DNA of 34,058 bases from Saprospiraceae bacterium (GCA_020627965.1 JAHDFX010000046.1:1-34058), one strand, 5' to 3'; positions 7,291 to 17,231 are shown, numbered from the stretch's first letter. Translations and numbers: made by a program. Notes: a model not told the origin generated them from the letters alone.

Positions 7291-7298
7291 TATATTTG
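7291..7298 (+). promoter_or_regulatory. -7 box of the gap-pgk operon
   Basis: TATATTTG fits TAnnTTTG and lies 36 bases before the gap ATG. The -33 region, about 19 bases upstream (around 7268-7271, TATG), matches poorly, so the call rests on the -7 box and position. Confidence 0.5.
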
Positions 7299-7334
7299 TA
7301 CTTATTGTAAATACAACACTAAGCGTAGTTTATT

Positions 7335-8324
7335 ATGGCGAAAAAAATTGCTATTAACGGTTTTGGGCGTATTGGGCGTCTCACCCTCCGTAATTTATTG
7401 GAAAAAAATGACGTTGAAGTAGTTGCTGTTAATGACTTAACAGACAATGAAACACTTGCCCACCTATTTAAATTTGATTCTACACATGGCATATTTCCGG
7501 GTACGGTATCGGGTCATGAAGACAGCATAGAGATAAATGGACGAAAGATCAAAAGTTTTGCAGAACGCGACCCTGGTCAGCTTCCCTGGGCAGAACTTGA
7601 TGTTGATGTAGTTCTTGAATGTACGGGTTTCTTTCTGACCAGAGAAAAAGCTAGTCTGCATCTTAAAGCCGGAGCTAAACGCGTTGTTTTATCGGCACCA
7701 GCTAAAGACAAAGACATTCCTACTATAGTCTTAGGTGCCAATGAGCATATCTATAAAAAGGAAGACCTGATTATTTCTAATGCTTCCTGCACAACAAACT
7801 GTTTATCGCCTATGGTAAAGGTATTAGAAGACAACTGGGGCATTGTGAACGGTTTCATGACAACGATACATGCTTATACTGCTAATCAGCGCTTACAGGA
7901 TGGTCCTCATAAGGATTTGAGAAGGGCAAGAGCTGCAACTGAAAACATTATTCCTACTACGACCGGAGCAGCTAAGGCACTGGCTTTAGTACTTCCTGAG
8001 ACTAAAGGAAAAATCTCTGCATCAGCTATTCGTGTACCTATTGCTACAGGCTCGCTGACAGAGCTAATGGTCAATCTGGAAAAAAAAGCGACTGTTGAAG
8101 AAATTAACGCTGCATTTAAAGCAGAAGCGGAAGGTCGACTAAAAGGTATTCTGGAATATACGGAGCTTCCTCTGGTATCAAAAGATATTGTCGGTAACCC
8201 ACATTCCTGTATTTTAGATGGAGATATTACTGATGTGAATGAAAAAATGGTTAAAATTGTGGGTTGGTACGATAATGAAGCGGGTTATTCTGCCCGACTG
8301 GCAGATTTAGCCTGCATGGTTTAG
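7335..8324 (+). CDS. gap: Glyceraldehyde-3-phosphate dehydrogenase, type I
   Basis: 329 aa. It oxidises glyceraldehyde 3-phosphate to 1,3-bisphosphoglycerate with NAD+ and phosphate in the cytosol. The Rossmann start KIAINGFGRIGRLTLRN is followed by VNDLTD with Asp34, which favours NAD over NADP. The catalytic loop SNASCTTNCLSP gives Cys152, and TTIHAYTANQRLQDGPHKDLRRARAA and RVPIATGS(L)TEL are the substrate and phosphate loops. The end WYDNEAGYSARLADLA is characteristic. Slightly shorter than the ~332-335 aa norm, nothing is missing. It is 30 bp upstream of pgk, so the two consecutive glycolytic steps form one operon. Confidence 0.97.
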   Translation: MAKKIAINGFGRIGRLTLRNLLEKNDVEVVAVNDLTDNETLAHLFKFDSTHGIFPGTVSGHEDSIEINGRKIKSFAERDPGQLPWAELDVDVVLECTGFFLTREKASLHLKAGAKRVVLSAPAKDKDIPTIVLGANEHIYKKEDLIISNASCTTNCLSPMVKVLEDNWGIVNGFMTTIHAYTANQRLQDGPHKDLRRARAATENIIPTTTGAAKALALVLPETKGKISASAIRVPIATGSLTELMVNLEKKATVEEINAAFKAEAEGRLKGILEYTELPLVSKDIVGNPHSCILDGDITDVNEKMVKIVGWYDNEAGYSARLADLACMV

Positions 8325-8354
8325 TACCCTTTACAATGTAATTAATACACAGCC

Positions 8355-9557
8355 ATGAATATTGATTTTAAAGATAAAAAGGTATTAATCAGAGTTGATT
8401 TTAATGTTCCTTTGAACGATGCATATCAAATAACAGATGATACTCGTATTCTAGCAGCTTTACCTACTATCAAACACGTTTTGGATCAAGGCGGTGCTGC
8501 AATTTTGATGTCGCATCTGGGGCGTCCGATGAAAAAGATGAAGCCAGATGGCAGTATCAACAGAGAGCGTTTTACACTTCAGCATATTGTCGGGCATTTA
8601 TCTAATAAACTCAATACAACGGTTTTTTTCTCTCCAGATACTGTAGGTAAAAATGCTTTACTGCTTGCCAATGAATTAAAAGCCGGTGAGGTACTTGTTC
8701 TGGAGAATACACGTTTTGAAGTAGGAGAAAAGAAAGGTGATCGGGATTTGGCGCGTCGCCTGGCTGCTTTGGCAGATATTTATATTAATGATGCTTTTGG
8801 TACTGCACATCGAGCGCATACCTCTACCACTACTGTTGCCGATTTTTTCTCCCCTCCCAACAGAGCTTTCGGTTTTTTAATGGAAAACGAGTTAAAAAAT
8901 GCGAACAAGATATTAAACAATCCTAGTCGTCCGCTCACAGCGATCATCGGTGGAGCTAAAGTTTCCGATAAAATTTTACTTTTAGAAAAACTGATGGATC
9001 TTGCTGACACGCTTGTCATTGGTGGAGGTATGGCTTATACGTTTATCAGAGCACAAGGTGGCAAAACAGGTAAATCTCTGGTAGAAGAAGATAAAATAGA
9101 CTTAGCTAAACAACTATTAAAGAAAGCGGAAGCTACTAATACGAAGCTCTTGTTACCTCAAGATTCAGTTGTTGCTGATGCATTCAAAGAGGATGCTAAT
9201 ACTAGTATTGTGAGTAGTTATGAAATAGCAGATGAATGGATGGGACTCGACATTGGTCCGCAGGCACGTTCTGCTTTTGCTGATGCAATTGCTACATCAT
9301 CCACTATTTTGTGGAATGGCCCGATGGGAGTCTTTGAAATGTCTGCATTCTCTCAAGGCACTAAACATATAGCCCAGACGGTTGCCTCGGCTACAGCCAA
9401 TGGCGCTTTTTCGCTTGTAGGGGGTGGAGATTCCGTAGCTGCTGTTAAGCAAATGAAATTAGCAGATCAAGTAAGTTATGTATCAACTGGTGGCGGGGCT
9501 ATGCTTGAATTATTGGAAGGTAAAACCCTGCCAGGTATAGCTGCTATTAGCGGCTAG
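8355..9557 (+). CDS. pgk: Phosphoglycerate kinase
   Basis: 400 aa, normal length. It transfers the acyl phosphate of 1,3-bisphosphoglycerate to ADP, the first ATP-yielding step of glycolysis. Seen are the N-domain RVDFNVPLND, MSHLGRP and ENTRFEVGEKKGD, then FGTAHRAHTSTT. The hinge and nucleotide domain show IIGGAKVSDKI, VIGGGMAYTF, WNGPMGVFE and the GGGDSVAA loop, followed by VSTGGGAMLELLEGKTLPGI. The start MNIDFKDKKVLIRVDFNVP matches family N-termini. It is co-transcribed with gap and closed by the terminator at 9572-9613. Confidence 0.97.
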   Translation: MNIDFKDKKVLIRVDFNVPLNDAYQITDDTRILAALPTIKHVLDQGGAAILMSHLGRPMKKMKPDGSINRERFTLQHIVGHLSNKLNTTVFFSPDTVGKNALLLANELKAGEVLVLENTRFEVGEKKGDRDLARRLAALADIYINDAFGTAHRAHTSTTTVADFFSPPNRAFGFLMENELKNANKILNNPSRPLTAIIGGAKVSDKILLLEKLMDLADTLVIGGGMAYTFIRAQGGKTGKSLVEEDKIDLAKQLLKKAEATNTKLLLPQDSVVADAFKEDANTSIVSSYEIADEWMGLDIGPQARSAFADAIATSSTILWNGPMGVFEMSAFSQGTKHIAQTVASATANGAFSLVGGGDSVAAVKQMKLADQVSYVSTGGGAMLELLEGKTLPGIAAISG

Positions 9558-9571
9558 AAAGGACTATATAA

Positions 9572-9613
9572 AAATGCTCCACATTGGTTTTTAAAGCCTG
9601 ATGTGGAGCATTT
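9572..9613. terminator. Intrinsic terminator between pgk and the polysaccharide operon
   Basis: Perfect 13-bp arms, AAATGCTCCACAT (9572-9584) and its complement (9601-9613), around a 16-base loop. A and T tracts on both sides suit the convergent transcription of pgk (+) and the Wzz-like gene (-). Confidence 0.8.
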
Positions 9614-9630
9614 AAAATTATATTTATTTT

Positions 9631-10746
9631 TTAACCTGATGTATTTTTCAACCCTATTTTCTCTTCTTCTCGTTTTATTCGCCGTTGTTCTTCATCAATA
9701 ATATCCCTTACAAATTTTATACCTGCAAAGAGTAGCGAAAGGAGAAGGCTTACACCAATAAACCAAAACAGGCTACTCATAATGGGGTCGTCTCCTTTTG
9801 GACTTAGTGGGTAAACCGGGCGATCAATAGGAACCAGATATGGGCGATTTGTTTTCAATCTAAACCTCAGTATTTCTAAATTCCTTACAATTTCGATATA
9901 CATTCCGTTTAATATCTCAATACTTCTCTTTAATCTTACTTCTTCAACTAATGCTACAGAAGAAACCAGATTTTTATGTGTATCTCTAAATTTGGCATAA
10001 CGAATTTCAGCAATGCCCAGCTCAACTTTTACTGAGTCCATGCGTTCTTGGAGCATAACAAGATCACCCTCACTCCTTTCCCGCAATTTATAAACATAAA
10101 ACGTTGATAATTCGTCGTATAATGTATTGAGGAATTCAACAGCAAATTGCTGTGATTCTCCTTTAAAGGTGATATCCATAATACCCGAACCACGTACATC
10201 AGCGGTAAAGTGGGTTCGTTTTATTCTCCTCCAAAGGTTATTTAAAGCAATATTTTCAAGTACAGTAAAATTCTCTACATCATCATGTGTAAACCAAAAA
10301 TCGATCAAAGATTCGCTTCCCCGTTCTTCCCAAGCCTGATGCATTTCAAACTCCCTTAGGTAATGATTGGCAAAATAGTCTTCATAACCTTTTATCTTAA
10401 CTTTCCTGAAGAGTGCATTCGAAACAATTTTGCGAGTCGTCAAAAAATCCAAAATACGATCAAAGTCTACATTATCCATGCTAGATAAGCCAAACTGTCC
10501 CATCAAACTATTTACACTAGGCATACCTCCGCCTCCTTCTTCTTCATACAGTGTAAAGCTAAGGTCTGCTGTATATTCTGCCTTGGTAGTATACACCTGA
10601 TAGAACCGATAAGCACCTGCTAATAAAGCTAAAATCAGTATAATCCACCATCTTTTAGCTACATATACAACATACCCTTTAAGCATGGTATATATTTTGC
10701 CCAGCGTGACGACTTCCTGATCTATATGTTTTGTTTCGTTTGCCAT
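9631..10746 (-). CDS. Wzz-like polysaccharide chain-length / co-polymerase protein
   Basis: 371 aa from ATG 10746 (MANETKHIDQEVV); the frame is open nine codons further to a TTG at 10773, which is less likely. The order is cytoplasmic start, first membrane helix (RWWIILILALLAGAYRF, about residues 33-49), a long periplasmic part with alpha-helical coiled-coil segments (LVMLQERMDSVKVELGIAEIR), the proline-rich turn PYLVPIDRPVYPLSPKGDDP, and a second helix (FWFIGVSLLLSLLFAGIKF). This is the Wzz/PCP fold that sets polymer length and links polymerisation to export. No C-terminal tyrosine-kinase domain is present. It follows the Wza-like gene by 36 bp and is the last gene of the operon. Confidence 0.88.
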   Translation of the reverse strand: MANETKHIDQEVVTLGKIYTMLKGYVVYVAKRWWIILILALLAGAYRFYQVYTTKAEYTADLSFTLYEEEGGGGMPSVNSLMGQFGLSSMDNVDFDRILDFLTTRKIVSNALFRKVKIKGYEDYFANHYLREFEMHQAWEERGSESLIDFWFTHDDVENFTVLENIALNNLWRRIKRTHFTADVRGSGIMDITFKGESQQFAVEFLNTLYDELSTFYVYKLRERSEGDLVMLQERMDSVKVELGIAEIRYAKFRDTHKNLVSSVALVEEVRLKRSIEILNGMYIEIVRNLEILRFRLKTNRPYLVPIDRPVYPLSPKGDDPIMSSLFWFIGVSLLLSLLFAGIKFVRDIIDEEQRRIKREEEKIGLKNTSG

Positions 10747-10782
10747 AATTAGTGATTCAAATATCGCAGTCAAAAAGATGCC

Positions 10783-13485
10783 TTAATTCCCAAAGGTTCT
10801 GTCAACAAGGATAACTAGTGTTAAGATAGCTGAAACCTGCGACATCGTTGCCGTAAATATCTCTGCCCAGTCTCTATCTGGCTTTTCTTGTTCCGGTTCA
10901 CGTTCTTTTACTACCTTTTCATCTACTCTTACTACAGCACCTTTATCTACTTTAGGATAAACCTTAAACAATCCTATGTTTCTGGTTTTTTGAACATAAC
11001 CATTGGAATTTTCGACAGAGATAAGACGTTTACGTCCTTTTTTAGTTCTTCTATCTACTCCGGCTCCATATTTGTTGACATAAAATTTGGCACGACGCCC
11101 TTTATGATAAGGTACATTAACTCGCTTAATTTCGTCAATCTCCGGATAGCGAATAGCTCCTGCAATAGAGACCAGATCCTTTGCTTTAGGAACCTCTATA
11201 ATGTCTCCTGCCTTAAGGATATAATTAAACTTAGAATTTGGATTCTTGATTACTTTTTCCATATCTAAAATTACCTGCCCCATATCATTGTCACTCCGAT
11301 ACAATGTCGCACCTTTAGCAAAAGCGGCATCTGTAAGCCCTCCTGCACGTTCAATGACACTCATTAAATTCTCACGTTTATCTGTCAGAGAATAAACTCC
11401 AGGATAAACTACCTCCCCTACAAGGGTTATATTTTGCTGCAATTCAAACTCTGGAGCTTCCCGAATAAATACCTGATCGTAGGGGCTAATTGGAAAGTCT
11501 TCTTTACCATCTTTTAAAAAGAGATCTCTGTCTATGCCAATAGTCGCAATTTTAACCTCAGTTTCTTTATCTGTTCCGATATTGACACGAGAAACCTCTA
11601 TTCTACCTTCTGCCGCCTGCTCCTTAAGACCTCCTGCCATATATATGATATCAGCTAAAGTCATATTGGGGCTATAACGAAACATTCCAGGTTCACGAAC
11701 GGCTCCGAAAATATTCACTTTTAAGTCTTTATCTTCAAAACGTTCCTTTGAATAGACCACTAAAGTATCATTAGGTAACAAGATTTTGTTTTCAGGTGAA
11801 TCAGCATTCTGGGCTACTGCATCCAGATCAACACGAATAAGTTTTCTTTCGTCGTTACCGTCTGTTCGCTTGATATAAGCATAACGGGCAACATCTGTTT
11901 TTGTACCTCCTGAAAAGAATACGGCATCATTTATTTTCAGGTCTTGATCGTGCTCAAAATTACCTGGGCGACGGACATGCCCTTCAACAGTATATTCAAA
12001 ATTCTCTTCAAAACCAGACTTGGCAAATATTCTGACATTATCCATTGGTTGCAGCTCTATATTGTTAGAACTGGAAGGATTTTCGAGGGCTTCCTGCAAA
12101 TTAATACGGATATACTTTCTGGTTAGATTATCTTCTCTTCTTACAACATACACCTGGTCTAGACGAGAATTTTCTATGATGCCAGCTTTTTTTACTACAT
12201 CCACTACTTTCATTTTACCTGCTAATTGGTAATTACCCGGAATTTCAACTTCCCCCGAAACTTCAACGAAGTTTTCGTATTCATTACTAACAGCGTATAC
12301 ATTAATAACATCACCTAGAAAAATTGAATAATCTCTGCGTGAGGCCAGAACTTCTCTAAAATCAACATCAAGTAATTTTCGTTGATCTTCTTCATAACGT
12401 TCTATCTGAATATTCCCTTTATAAGCCTCAGCTTTTAAGCCCCCTGCATGATCGATTAACCCCGTCAAGCCTTCTCCATCCAGTAATTCATACTTGAACG
12501 GACGTCTTACCGCGCCTTTTATTGTAACCAGTTTCTCTGCAGTTGGTACATGGATAATATCATTATCTTCAAGATAAAAACCCGTGTTAGCTGCCGGGTC
12601 TTGTAAATATTTATATACATCAATAACTTTATCTGGTTGTCCTGAACGCCTTACTGTAATTTTACGTACCGTACCATTTTCATTAGGTCCTCCTGCTGCT
12701 GCAAGTGCATTAAAAGCAGAATTAAGTGCTGACATATTATAACTTCCCGGGCGGAATACCTCACCATAAATACCTACAGTAATCATTCTTGAATGAGAAA
12801 GCGTAACGGCCAGTTGAGAGTTATCCAAATCGATGTGTTTTGCATAATTACTCCGAATCAATTCTTTAGCCTGAGCATAGGTAAAGCCTTTCAAATAAAT
12901 ACGTGGCATCATCGGTGGCTTAATATAACCCTCATCTTTTATTTCAAACTCTCCAGAATAATCACTGGCGCCCCAAATAGCAATGCTAAAGCGGTCACCT
13001 GTACCCAGAACATAGTCAGCCGGTGCTTCAAAGTCGTCTAATTGTTTCAGCAGGTTCAGGCTTTGATTTCTGAATACTCTCTTTCCATAGACATCCTCTT
13101 CTTCGGCCTGCACCAAAATAAGTGCATCTTCATCTTCTATTTTTCCTGGTTGCTCTTCCTCTTTTTCCAGTTCTTCCATCATTTCTATCGCCTCTTGCTC
13201 TTGTTCTGCCTTTGCAGCGGCTGCTGCTGCCTCTTGTTCTTTTGCAGCCTCAGCAGCAGGGTCGATAAAATCCACATTTCCCATTTCTTCTTGACGATCC
13301 TCAAGAACTTCCATAACTTCTCCACTAGACACATCGCCACTTTCTATACTCTCAATCACTTCTTCTTCATCTAATCCCATTTCTTTTACACGTTCGCGAA
13401 ACTCATCTTCAGAAACGGGTACTTGCGCCACACTTATTGTGTTAAGTGAGAAAAGTGTTATAAATAAAAGGAGTATCCTTTTCAT
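10783..13485 (-). CDS. Wza-like polysaccharide export protein with about seven SLBB units (900 aa)
   Basis: Signal peptide MKRILLLFITLFSLNTISVAQ. Then an acidic region, with a low-complexity Glu/Ala stretch near residues 83-115. The polysaccharide export domain starts at about 155 (YVLGTGDRFSIAIWGASDYSG). Seven SLBB-type repeats follow, each opened by a G-x-V-x-x-P turn: YGEVFRPGSY, KGAVRRPFKY, SGEVEIPGNY, EGHVRRPGNF, FGAVREPGMF, VGEVVYPGVY and AGAIRYPEI. The C-terminus is a hydrophobic helix (FTATMSQVSAILTLVILV). E. coli Wza (~380 aa) has two SLBB-type domains, so this belongs to the long Bacteroidota type. It should form the periplasmic and outer-membrane export channel for the operon's polymer. 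The upstream gap to rfbB is 103 bp and could hold an internal promoter. Confidence 0.9.
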   Translation of the reverse strand: MKRILLLFITLFSLNTISVAQVPVSEDEFRERVKEMGLDEEEVIESIESGDVSSGEVMEVLEDRQEEMGNVDFIDPAAEAAKEQEAAAAAAKAEQEQEAIEMMEELEKEEEQPGKIEDEDALILVQAEEEDVYGKRVFRNQSLNLLKQLDDFEAPADYVLGTGDRFSIAIWGASDYSGEFEIKDEGYIKPPMMPRIYLKGFTYAQAKELIRSNYAKHIDLDNSQLAVTLSHSRMITVGIYGEVFRPGSYNMSALNSAFNALAAAGGPNENGTVRKITVRRSGQPDKVIDVYKYLQDPAANTGFYLEDNDIIHVPTAEKLVTIKGAVRRPFKYELLDGEGLTGLIDHAGGLKAEAYKGNIQIERYEEDQRKLLDVDFREVLASRRDYSIFLGDVINVYAVSNEYENFVEVSGEVEIPGNYQLAGKMKVVDVVKKAGIIENSRLDQVYVVRREDNLTRKYIRINLQEALENPSSSNNIELQPMDNVRIFAKSGFEENFEYTVEGHVRRPGNFEHDQDLKINDAVFFSGGTKTDVARYAYIKRTDGNDERKLIRVDLDAVAQNADSPENKILLPNDTLVVYSKERFEDKDLKVNIFGAVREPGMFRYSPNMTLADIIYMAGGLKEQAAEGRIEVSRVNIGTDKETEVKIATIGIDRDLFLKDGKEDFPISPYDQVFIREAPEFELQQNITLVGEVVYPGVYSLTDKRENLMSVIERAGGLTDAAFAKGATLYRSDNDMGQVILDMEKVIKNPNSKFNYILKAGDIIEVPKAKDLVSIAGAIRYPEIDEIKRVNVPYHKGRRAKFYVNKYGAGVDRRTKKGRKRLISVENSNGYVQKTRNIGLFKVYPKVDKGAVVRVDEKVVKEREPEQEKPDRDWAEIFTATMSQVSAILTLVILVDRTFGN

Positions 13486-13588
13486 AATAGTTTATTTTTC
13501 TTTTTACAAGGATGAAAGAAGCTTAATATACCGTAATAAGCATCTTCTCATCATAAGTAGAGTTTGTATTTAAGTTTTAATAGTATAC

Positions 13589-14650
13589 TTAAACCGTATA
13601 CTGTTTTTCGTAATATTCCTGATAAGCACCAGAGGTCACATTATCCAACCATTCTAAATTTTCCAGATACCAGTCTACTGTACGGGCTAAGCCTACCTCA
13701 AATGTGGTAGAAGGCTTCCAATCCAGGTCTTTTTCTATTTTAGATGCATCAATGGCATATCGACGATCATGCCCTGGACGGTCTTTTACAAAGGTGATTA
13801 ATTTTCTTGCTGAACCAACTTCTCTGCCCAGTTTTTCATCCATAATATCACATAACAGATAGATCAGGTCTATATTTTTCCATTCATTATGCCCACCAAT
13901 ATTATAGGTTTCTCCCTGTTTTCCATTGTGATAAACAACATCAATAGCTCTGGCATGATCAACAACCCACAACCAATCTCTGGTATATAGGCCATCTCCA
14001 TATACAGGAAGAGGTTTATTATTTTTAATATTATTGATAAAAAGAGGGATTAGTTTTTCAGGAAATTGATAGGAACCATAATTGTTGGAGCAGTTAGACA
14101 ATACGACAGGCAGATCATAAGTATGCCAATAAGCCCTTACAAAATGGTCGGAACTTGCCTTAGCCGCTGAATAAGGCGAACGAGGGTCGTAAGGTGTTTC
14201 TTCTGTGAATAAAGTATCTTCATTCAATTTTAAGGCTCCATAAACTTCATCAGTAGACACATGATAAAACAACTTTCCTTCTGTATTTTTCCAATGTATT
14301 CTAGCAGCATTTAGGAGATTGAATGTTCCTAAGACGTTTGTTTTCACAAAACCTAATGGATCAGTGATAGAACGATCTACATGTGTTTCGGCAGCCAGAT
14401 GAATAACTCCATCAAAATCATATTTTTCAAACAAACTAAGTATGTAGTTTGTATCTACAATATCACCTTTTTCAAAAGTATAATTTGATGCATTTTCAAC
14501 ATCTTTCAAATTCATCAGATTGCCGGCATAAGTGAGTTTATCCAAATTGATAATATTATAATTTGGATATTTGTTCAGGAACAAACGCACTACATGCGAA
14601 CCAATAAAGCCAGCTCCTCCCGTTATTAAAATATTTTTTTTATCAGCCAT
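13589..14650 (-). CDS. rfbB: dTDP-glucose 4,6-dehydratase
   Basis: 353 aa, normal length. It converts dTDP-glucose to dTDP-4-keto-6-deoxyglucose using bound NAD+, the branch point toward rhamnose and other deoxysugars. The extended-SDR signature is complete: ITGGAGFIGSHV for NAD binding, HLAAETHVDRSI, the STDEVYG motif (Asp134/Glu135 as acid and base) and the YSAAK pair Tyr160/Lys164. SNNYGSYQFPEKLIPLFI and RDWLWVVDHARAID are dTDP-glucose-specific features that separate it from UDP-glucose epimerases. rfbA, rfbC and rfbD are not in this window, so dTDP-glucose must be made elsewhere. It lies 43 bp after the UDP-xylose synthase gene. Confidence 0.95.
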   Translation of the reverse strand: MADKKNILITGGAGFIGSHVVRLFLNKYPNYNIINLDKLTYAGNLMNLKDVENASNYTFEKGDIVDTNYILSLFEKYDFDGVIHLAAETHVDRSITDPLGFVKTNVLGTFNLLNAARIHWKNTEGKLFYHVSTDEVYGALKLNEDTLFTEETPYDPRSPYSAAKASSDHFVRAYWHTYDLPVVLSNCSNNYGSYQFPEKLIPLFINNIKNNKPLPVYGDGLYTRDWLWVVDHARAIDVVYHNGKQGETYNIGGHNEWKNIDLIYLLCDIMDEKLGREVGSARKLITFVKDRPGHDRRYAIDASKIEKDLDWKPSTTFEVGLARTVDWYLENLEWLDNVTSGAYQEYYEKQYTV

Positions 14651-14693
14651 AACTTAGTACTATTTTGGATGCAATTAACAGGTATTCGTCACA

Positions 14694-15641
14694 TTATGTG
14701 CTTTCGTTGAGCACTTGTTTGAAATACTCATAAGTTCTTTTTAGCCCTTCTCGCCGGCTTACCTTAGCCTCCCAGCCCAGAATTTCTTTGGCTTTTGTCG
14801 TATCAGGACGACGCTTTTTAGGGTCGTCTTTTGGCAATTCTTTATAAATGATCTCCAGTTTTTCATCTTCTACCAGTCCAATAATTTCCTCAGCAAACTC
14901 CTTGATCGTTATCTCGTCAGGGTTTCCTATATTAACTGGAAGATGGTAATCGCTCATCAATAAACGATATACTCCTTCTACAAGATCTTCTACATAACAA
15001 AAAGAACGTGTTTGTGAGCCATCACCAAAAACCGTTAGTGCCTCTTTGCGAATAGCCTGTGATAAAAATGCTGGTAAAGCACGTCCATCATTAACACGCA
15101 TCCTGGGACCATAGGTATTAAATATTCTTACGATCCTCGTTTCTAAACCATGAAAATTATGATAGGCCATCGTCAATGCTTCCTGAAAACGCTTGGCTTC
15201 ATCATATACACCACGAGGTCCTATAGGATTTACATGTCCCCAATATTCCTCAGGTTGTGGATGAACTTCAGGGTCTCCATAAACTTCAGACGTAGAAGCT
15301 ACCAGAATACGGGCATTTTTTGCTTTTGCCAATCCCAATAGATTATGGGTTCCCAAAGACCCCACTTTCATCGTCTGAATAGGCATTTGCAGGTAATCTA
15401 TAGGAGATGCGGGAGATGCAAAATGCAAGATATAATGCAGATCGCCAGGAATATGTACAAACCTGGATACATCATGATGATAAAACTCAAAGTGTTTGAG
15501 CTTAAAGAGATGCTCTATGTTTTTTATGCTTCCAGTGATTAGGTTGTCCATCCCTATAACATAGAAACCTTCCTCAATAAATCTGTCGCATAAATGTGAA
15601 CCTAAAAATCCGGCCGCACCTGTAATCAATACTTTCTTCAT
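14694..15641 (-). CDS. UDP-glucuronate decarboxylase (UDP-xylose synthase)
   Basis: 315 aa extended SDR. It decarboxylates UDP-glucuronate to UDP-xylose with a bound NAD+. Evidence: [54 protein letters not shown] (a UXS hallmark), the catalytic pair Tyr146/Lys150 in [26 protein letters not shown] and [14 protein letters not shown]. The start overlaps the stop of ugd by four bases (ATGA), so translation is probably coupled, and the product of ugd is this enzyme's substrate. The alternative in the same SDR group is a UDP-glucuronate epimerase, but the HFASPASP and PEVHPQ signatures favour the decarboxylase. Confidence 0.93.
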   Translation of the reverse strand: MKKVLITGAAGFLGSHLCDRFIEEGFYVIGMDNLITGSIKNIEHLFKLKHFEFYHHDVSRFVHIPGDLHYILHFASPASPIDYLQMPIQTMKVGSLGTHNLLGLAKAKNARILVASTSEVYGDPEVHPQPEEYWGHVNPIGPRGVYDEAKRFQEALTMAYHNFHGLETRIVRIFNTYGPRMRVNDGRALPAFLSQAIRKEALTVFGDGSQTRSFCYVEDLVEGVYRLLMSDYHLPVNIGNPDEITIKEFAEEIIGLVEDEKLEIIYKELPKDDPKKRRPDTTKAKEILGWEAKVSRREGLKRTYEYFKQVLNEST

Positions 15642-16972
15642 AGCCTTACTGTTTTATTGATTTCTACGACAGTTCTCCCAATACTTTCGTAATGAAAACC
15701 ATGCAGGCGCATTGTATCTGTATCATATAGGTTTCGACCATCGAAGATGATAGGTTTGCTTAGCAGGGTTTTCATTTTTTCAAAATTTGGCGTTCTGAAT
15801 ACGCTCCATTCTGTAACTATAGCAAGTGCATCTGCTCCTTCAACAGCATCGTACTGCTTTTCTACCAACTCAATCTTATCTCCATATGCTTTCGCTACAT
15901 TCTCCATAGCCTCTGGATCAAAAGCTTTTATCTTTGCTCCCGCTTCCAGCAGCTCATCTATAATATGCAATGCAGGTGCTTCCCGAATATCGTCAGTATT
16001 GGGTTTGAAAGACAATCCCCATATAGCAATTGTTTTTCCTTTCAAATCATTTCCCCATAAAGCCTGTATTTTTTCAACCAATACACTTTTCTGCGCTCGA
16101 TTTACTTTCATTACAGATTTCAATATCTTAAAATCGTATTTGTGTTGTTCTGCTGTTTTAGCCAATGCTTGTACATCTTTTGGAAAACAACTACCTCCGT
16201 ATCCGACACCAGGAAATAAAAAACGCTTACCAATTCGGGTATCGCTCCCTATTCCTCTCCTTACCATACTTACATCCGCCCCAACCTTTTCGCAAAGATT
16301 AGCTATCTCATTCATAAAAGATATTCGTGTAGCCAGATAAGAATTGGCTGCATATTTAGTTAGCTCTGCCGAACGTTCGTCCATAAAAATAATCGGATTT
16401 CCTTGTCGGACAAATGGTTTGTAAAGACGCTCCATGATAGAACGTGCACGATCAGAACTCGTACCAATAACCACCCGGTCTGGTTTCATGAAATCATCTA
16501 CCGCAACGCCTTCCCGCAAAAATTCAGGATTGGAAACCACATCAAATAATGACTCATCAATACCTTTGACCAGCCTGGAATGTACCAGTTCTGCTGTACC
16601 TACAGGAACCGTGCTTTTGTCTACGATCACTTTATAGTCTTTAATAAGCAGGCTAAGTTGATCGGCTACATTTAATACATAAGAAAGATCGGCAGAACCA
16701 TCTTCCCCTGGCGGTGTAGGCAATGCTAAAAATATAATCTGCGCGCCTTTAATTGCTTCAGCAAGATTGGTTGTAAAACTAAGCCTGCCCTCACGAGTAT
16801 TTCTATCAAAAAGCAAATTGAGCCCTGGTTCAAATATGGGTACATGACCTTCCTGCATTTTCCTGACTTTCTCCGCATCAATGTCAACACAGGTCACATT
16901 ATTACCAGTTTCAGCAAAGCAGGTTCCGGTCACTAAACCAACATAGCCGGTTCCAATTACAGCAATATTCAT
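15638..16972 (-). CDS. ugd: UDP-glucose 6-dehydrogenase
   Basis: 444 aa, normal for the family. It oxidises UDP-glucose twice with NAD+ to UDP-glucuronate. Evidence: N-terminal [64 protein letters not shown], the catalytic nucleophile Cys262 in [14 protein letters not shown], and the C-terminal [15 protein letters not shown]. First gene of the exopolysaccharide operon. A -7 box TATCTTTG lies 22 bases upstream on the minus strand. No Tyr-kinase gene that could regulate it is visible in the window. Confidence 0.96.
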   Translation of the reverse strand: MNIAVIGTGYVGLVTGTCFAETGNNVTCVDIDAEKVRKMQEGHVPIFEPGLNLLFDRNTREGRLSFTTNLAEAIKGAQIIFLALPTPPGEDGSADLSYVLNVADQLSLLIKDYKVIVDKSTVPVGTAELVHSRLVKGIDESLFDVVSNPEFLREGVAVDDFMKPDRVVIGTSSDRARSIMERLYKPFVRQGNPIIFMDERSAELTKYAANSYLATRISFMNEIANLCEKVGADVSMVRRGIGSDTRIGKRFLFPGVGYGGSCFPKDVQALAKTAEQHKYDFKILKSVMKVNRAQKSVLVEKIQALWGNDLKGKTIAIWGLSFKPNTDDIREAPALHIIDELLEAGAKIKAFDPEAMENVAKAYGDKIELVEKQYDAVEGADALAIVTEWSVFRTPNFEKMKTLLSKPIIFDGRNLYDTDTMRLHGFHYESIGRTVVEINKTVRL

Positions 16973-16993
16973 AGCAATATTTTTTTAAGGCTG

Positions 16994-17001
16994 CAAAGAT
17001 A
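16994..17001 (-). promoter_or_regulatory. -7 box for the ugd operon
   Basis: Minus-strand TATCTTTG fits TAnnTTTG and is 22 bases before the ugd ATG. The -33 position has no TTTG at 19-21 bases, so the match is partial. The divergent OM-protein gene starts at 17232, and the 259-bp gap holds both promoters. Confidence 0.5.
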
Positions 17002-17122
17002 CTGAACTAAGACCAACTTTTTAAGAGTATAAACTTATTTAAAATTATGCCTCAATAAATACAAAAACACCCGAATGGATGTTAAAACAGCAATAGATAA
17101 CTTATAAAGCCATTAAAAACTA

Positions 17123-17130
17123 TAACTTTG
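17123..17130 (+). promoter_or_regulatory. -7 box for the OM-protein/waaA run
   Basis: TAACTTTG fits TAnnTTTG, about 100 bases before the ATG at 17232. No clear -33 box is seen. Confidence 0.4.
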
Positions 17131-17159
17131 TTTAAGTAAAAACTAAAAATCACTTACGT

Positions 17160-17183
17160 CAAAGAACTTTGAAATGCAAAGTT
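17160..17183 (+). promoter_or_regulatory. Overlapping inverted repeats in the 5' leader
   Basis: CAAAG-AA-CTTTG (17160-17171) overlaps AACTTTG-AAATG-CAAAGTT (17165-17183). Both are perfect, share the CTTTG block and are mutually exclusive as hairpins. They lie after the predicted transcription start and ~50 bases before the start codon, so they could be an operator or an mRNA hairpin. Confidence 0.35.
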
Positions 17184-17231
17184 GATATAAAAATCAGAAT
17201 CTTCCAAGAAATATCAGATTAAATAAATCAT

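Noticed and set aside
10888-11268. 126-codon open frame on + antisense to the Wza-like gene
   Set aside because: Tyr/Phe/Ile-rich translation typical of the reverse complement of a coding region; no signal or motif.
13042-13374. 110-codon frame rich in Phe/Leu/Cys that could look like a membrane protein
   Set aside because: It is the antisense of the Glu/Ala low-complexity region of the Wza-like protein, which yields Phe, Leu and Cys codons by complementarity.
15747-16340. 197-codon open frame on + antisense to ugd
   Set aside because: It lies wholly inside the strongly supported ugd frame, has Ser/Phe-rich low-information composition and no recognisable domain, so it is a shadow frame.
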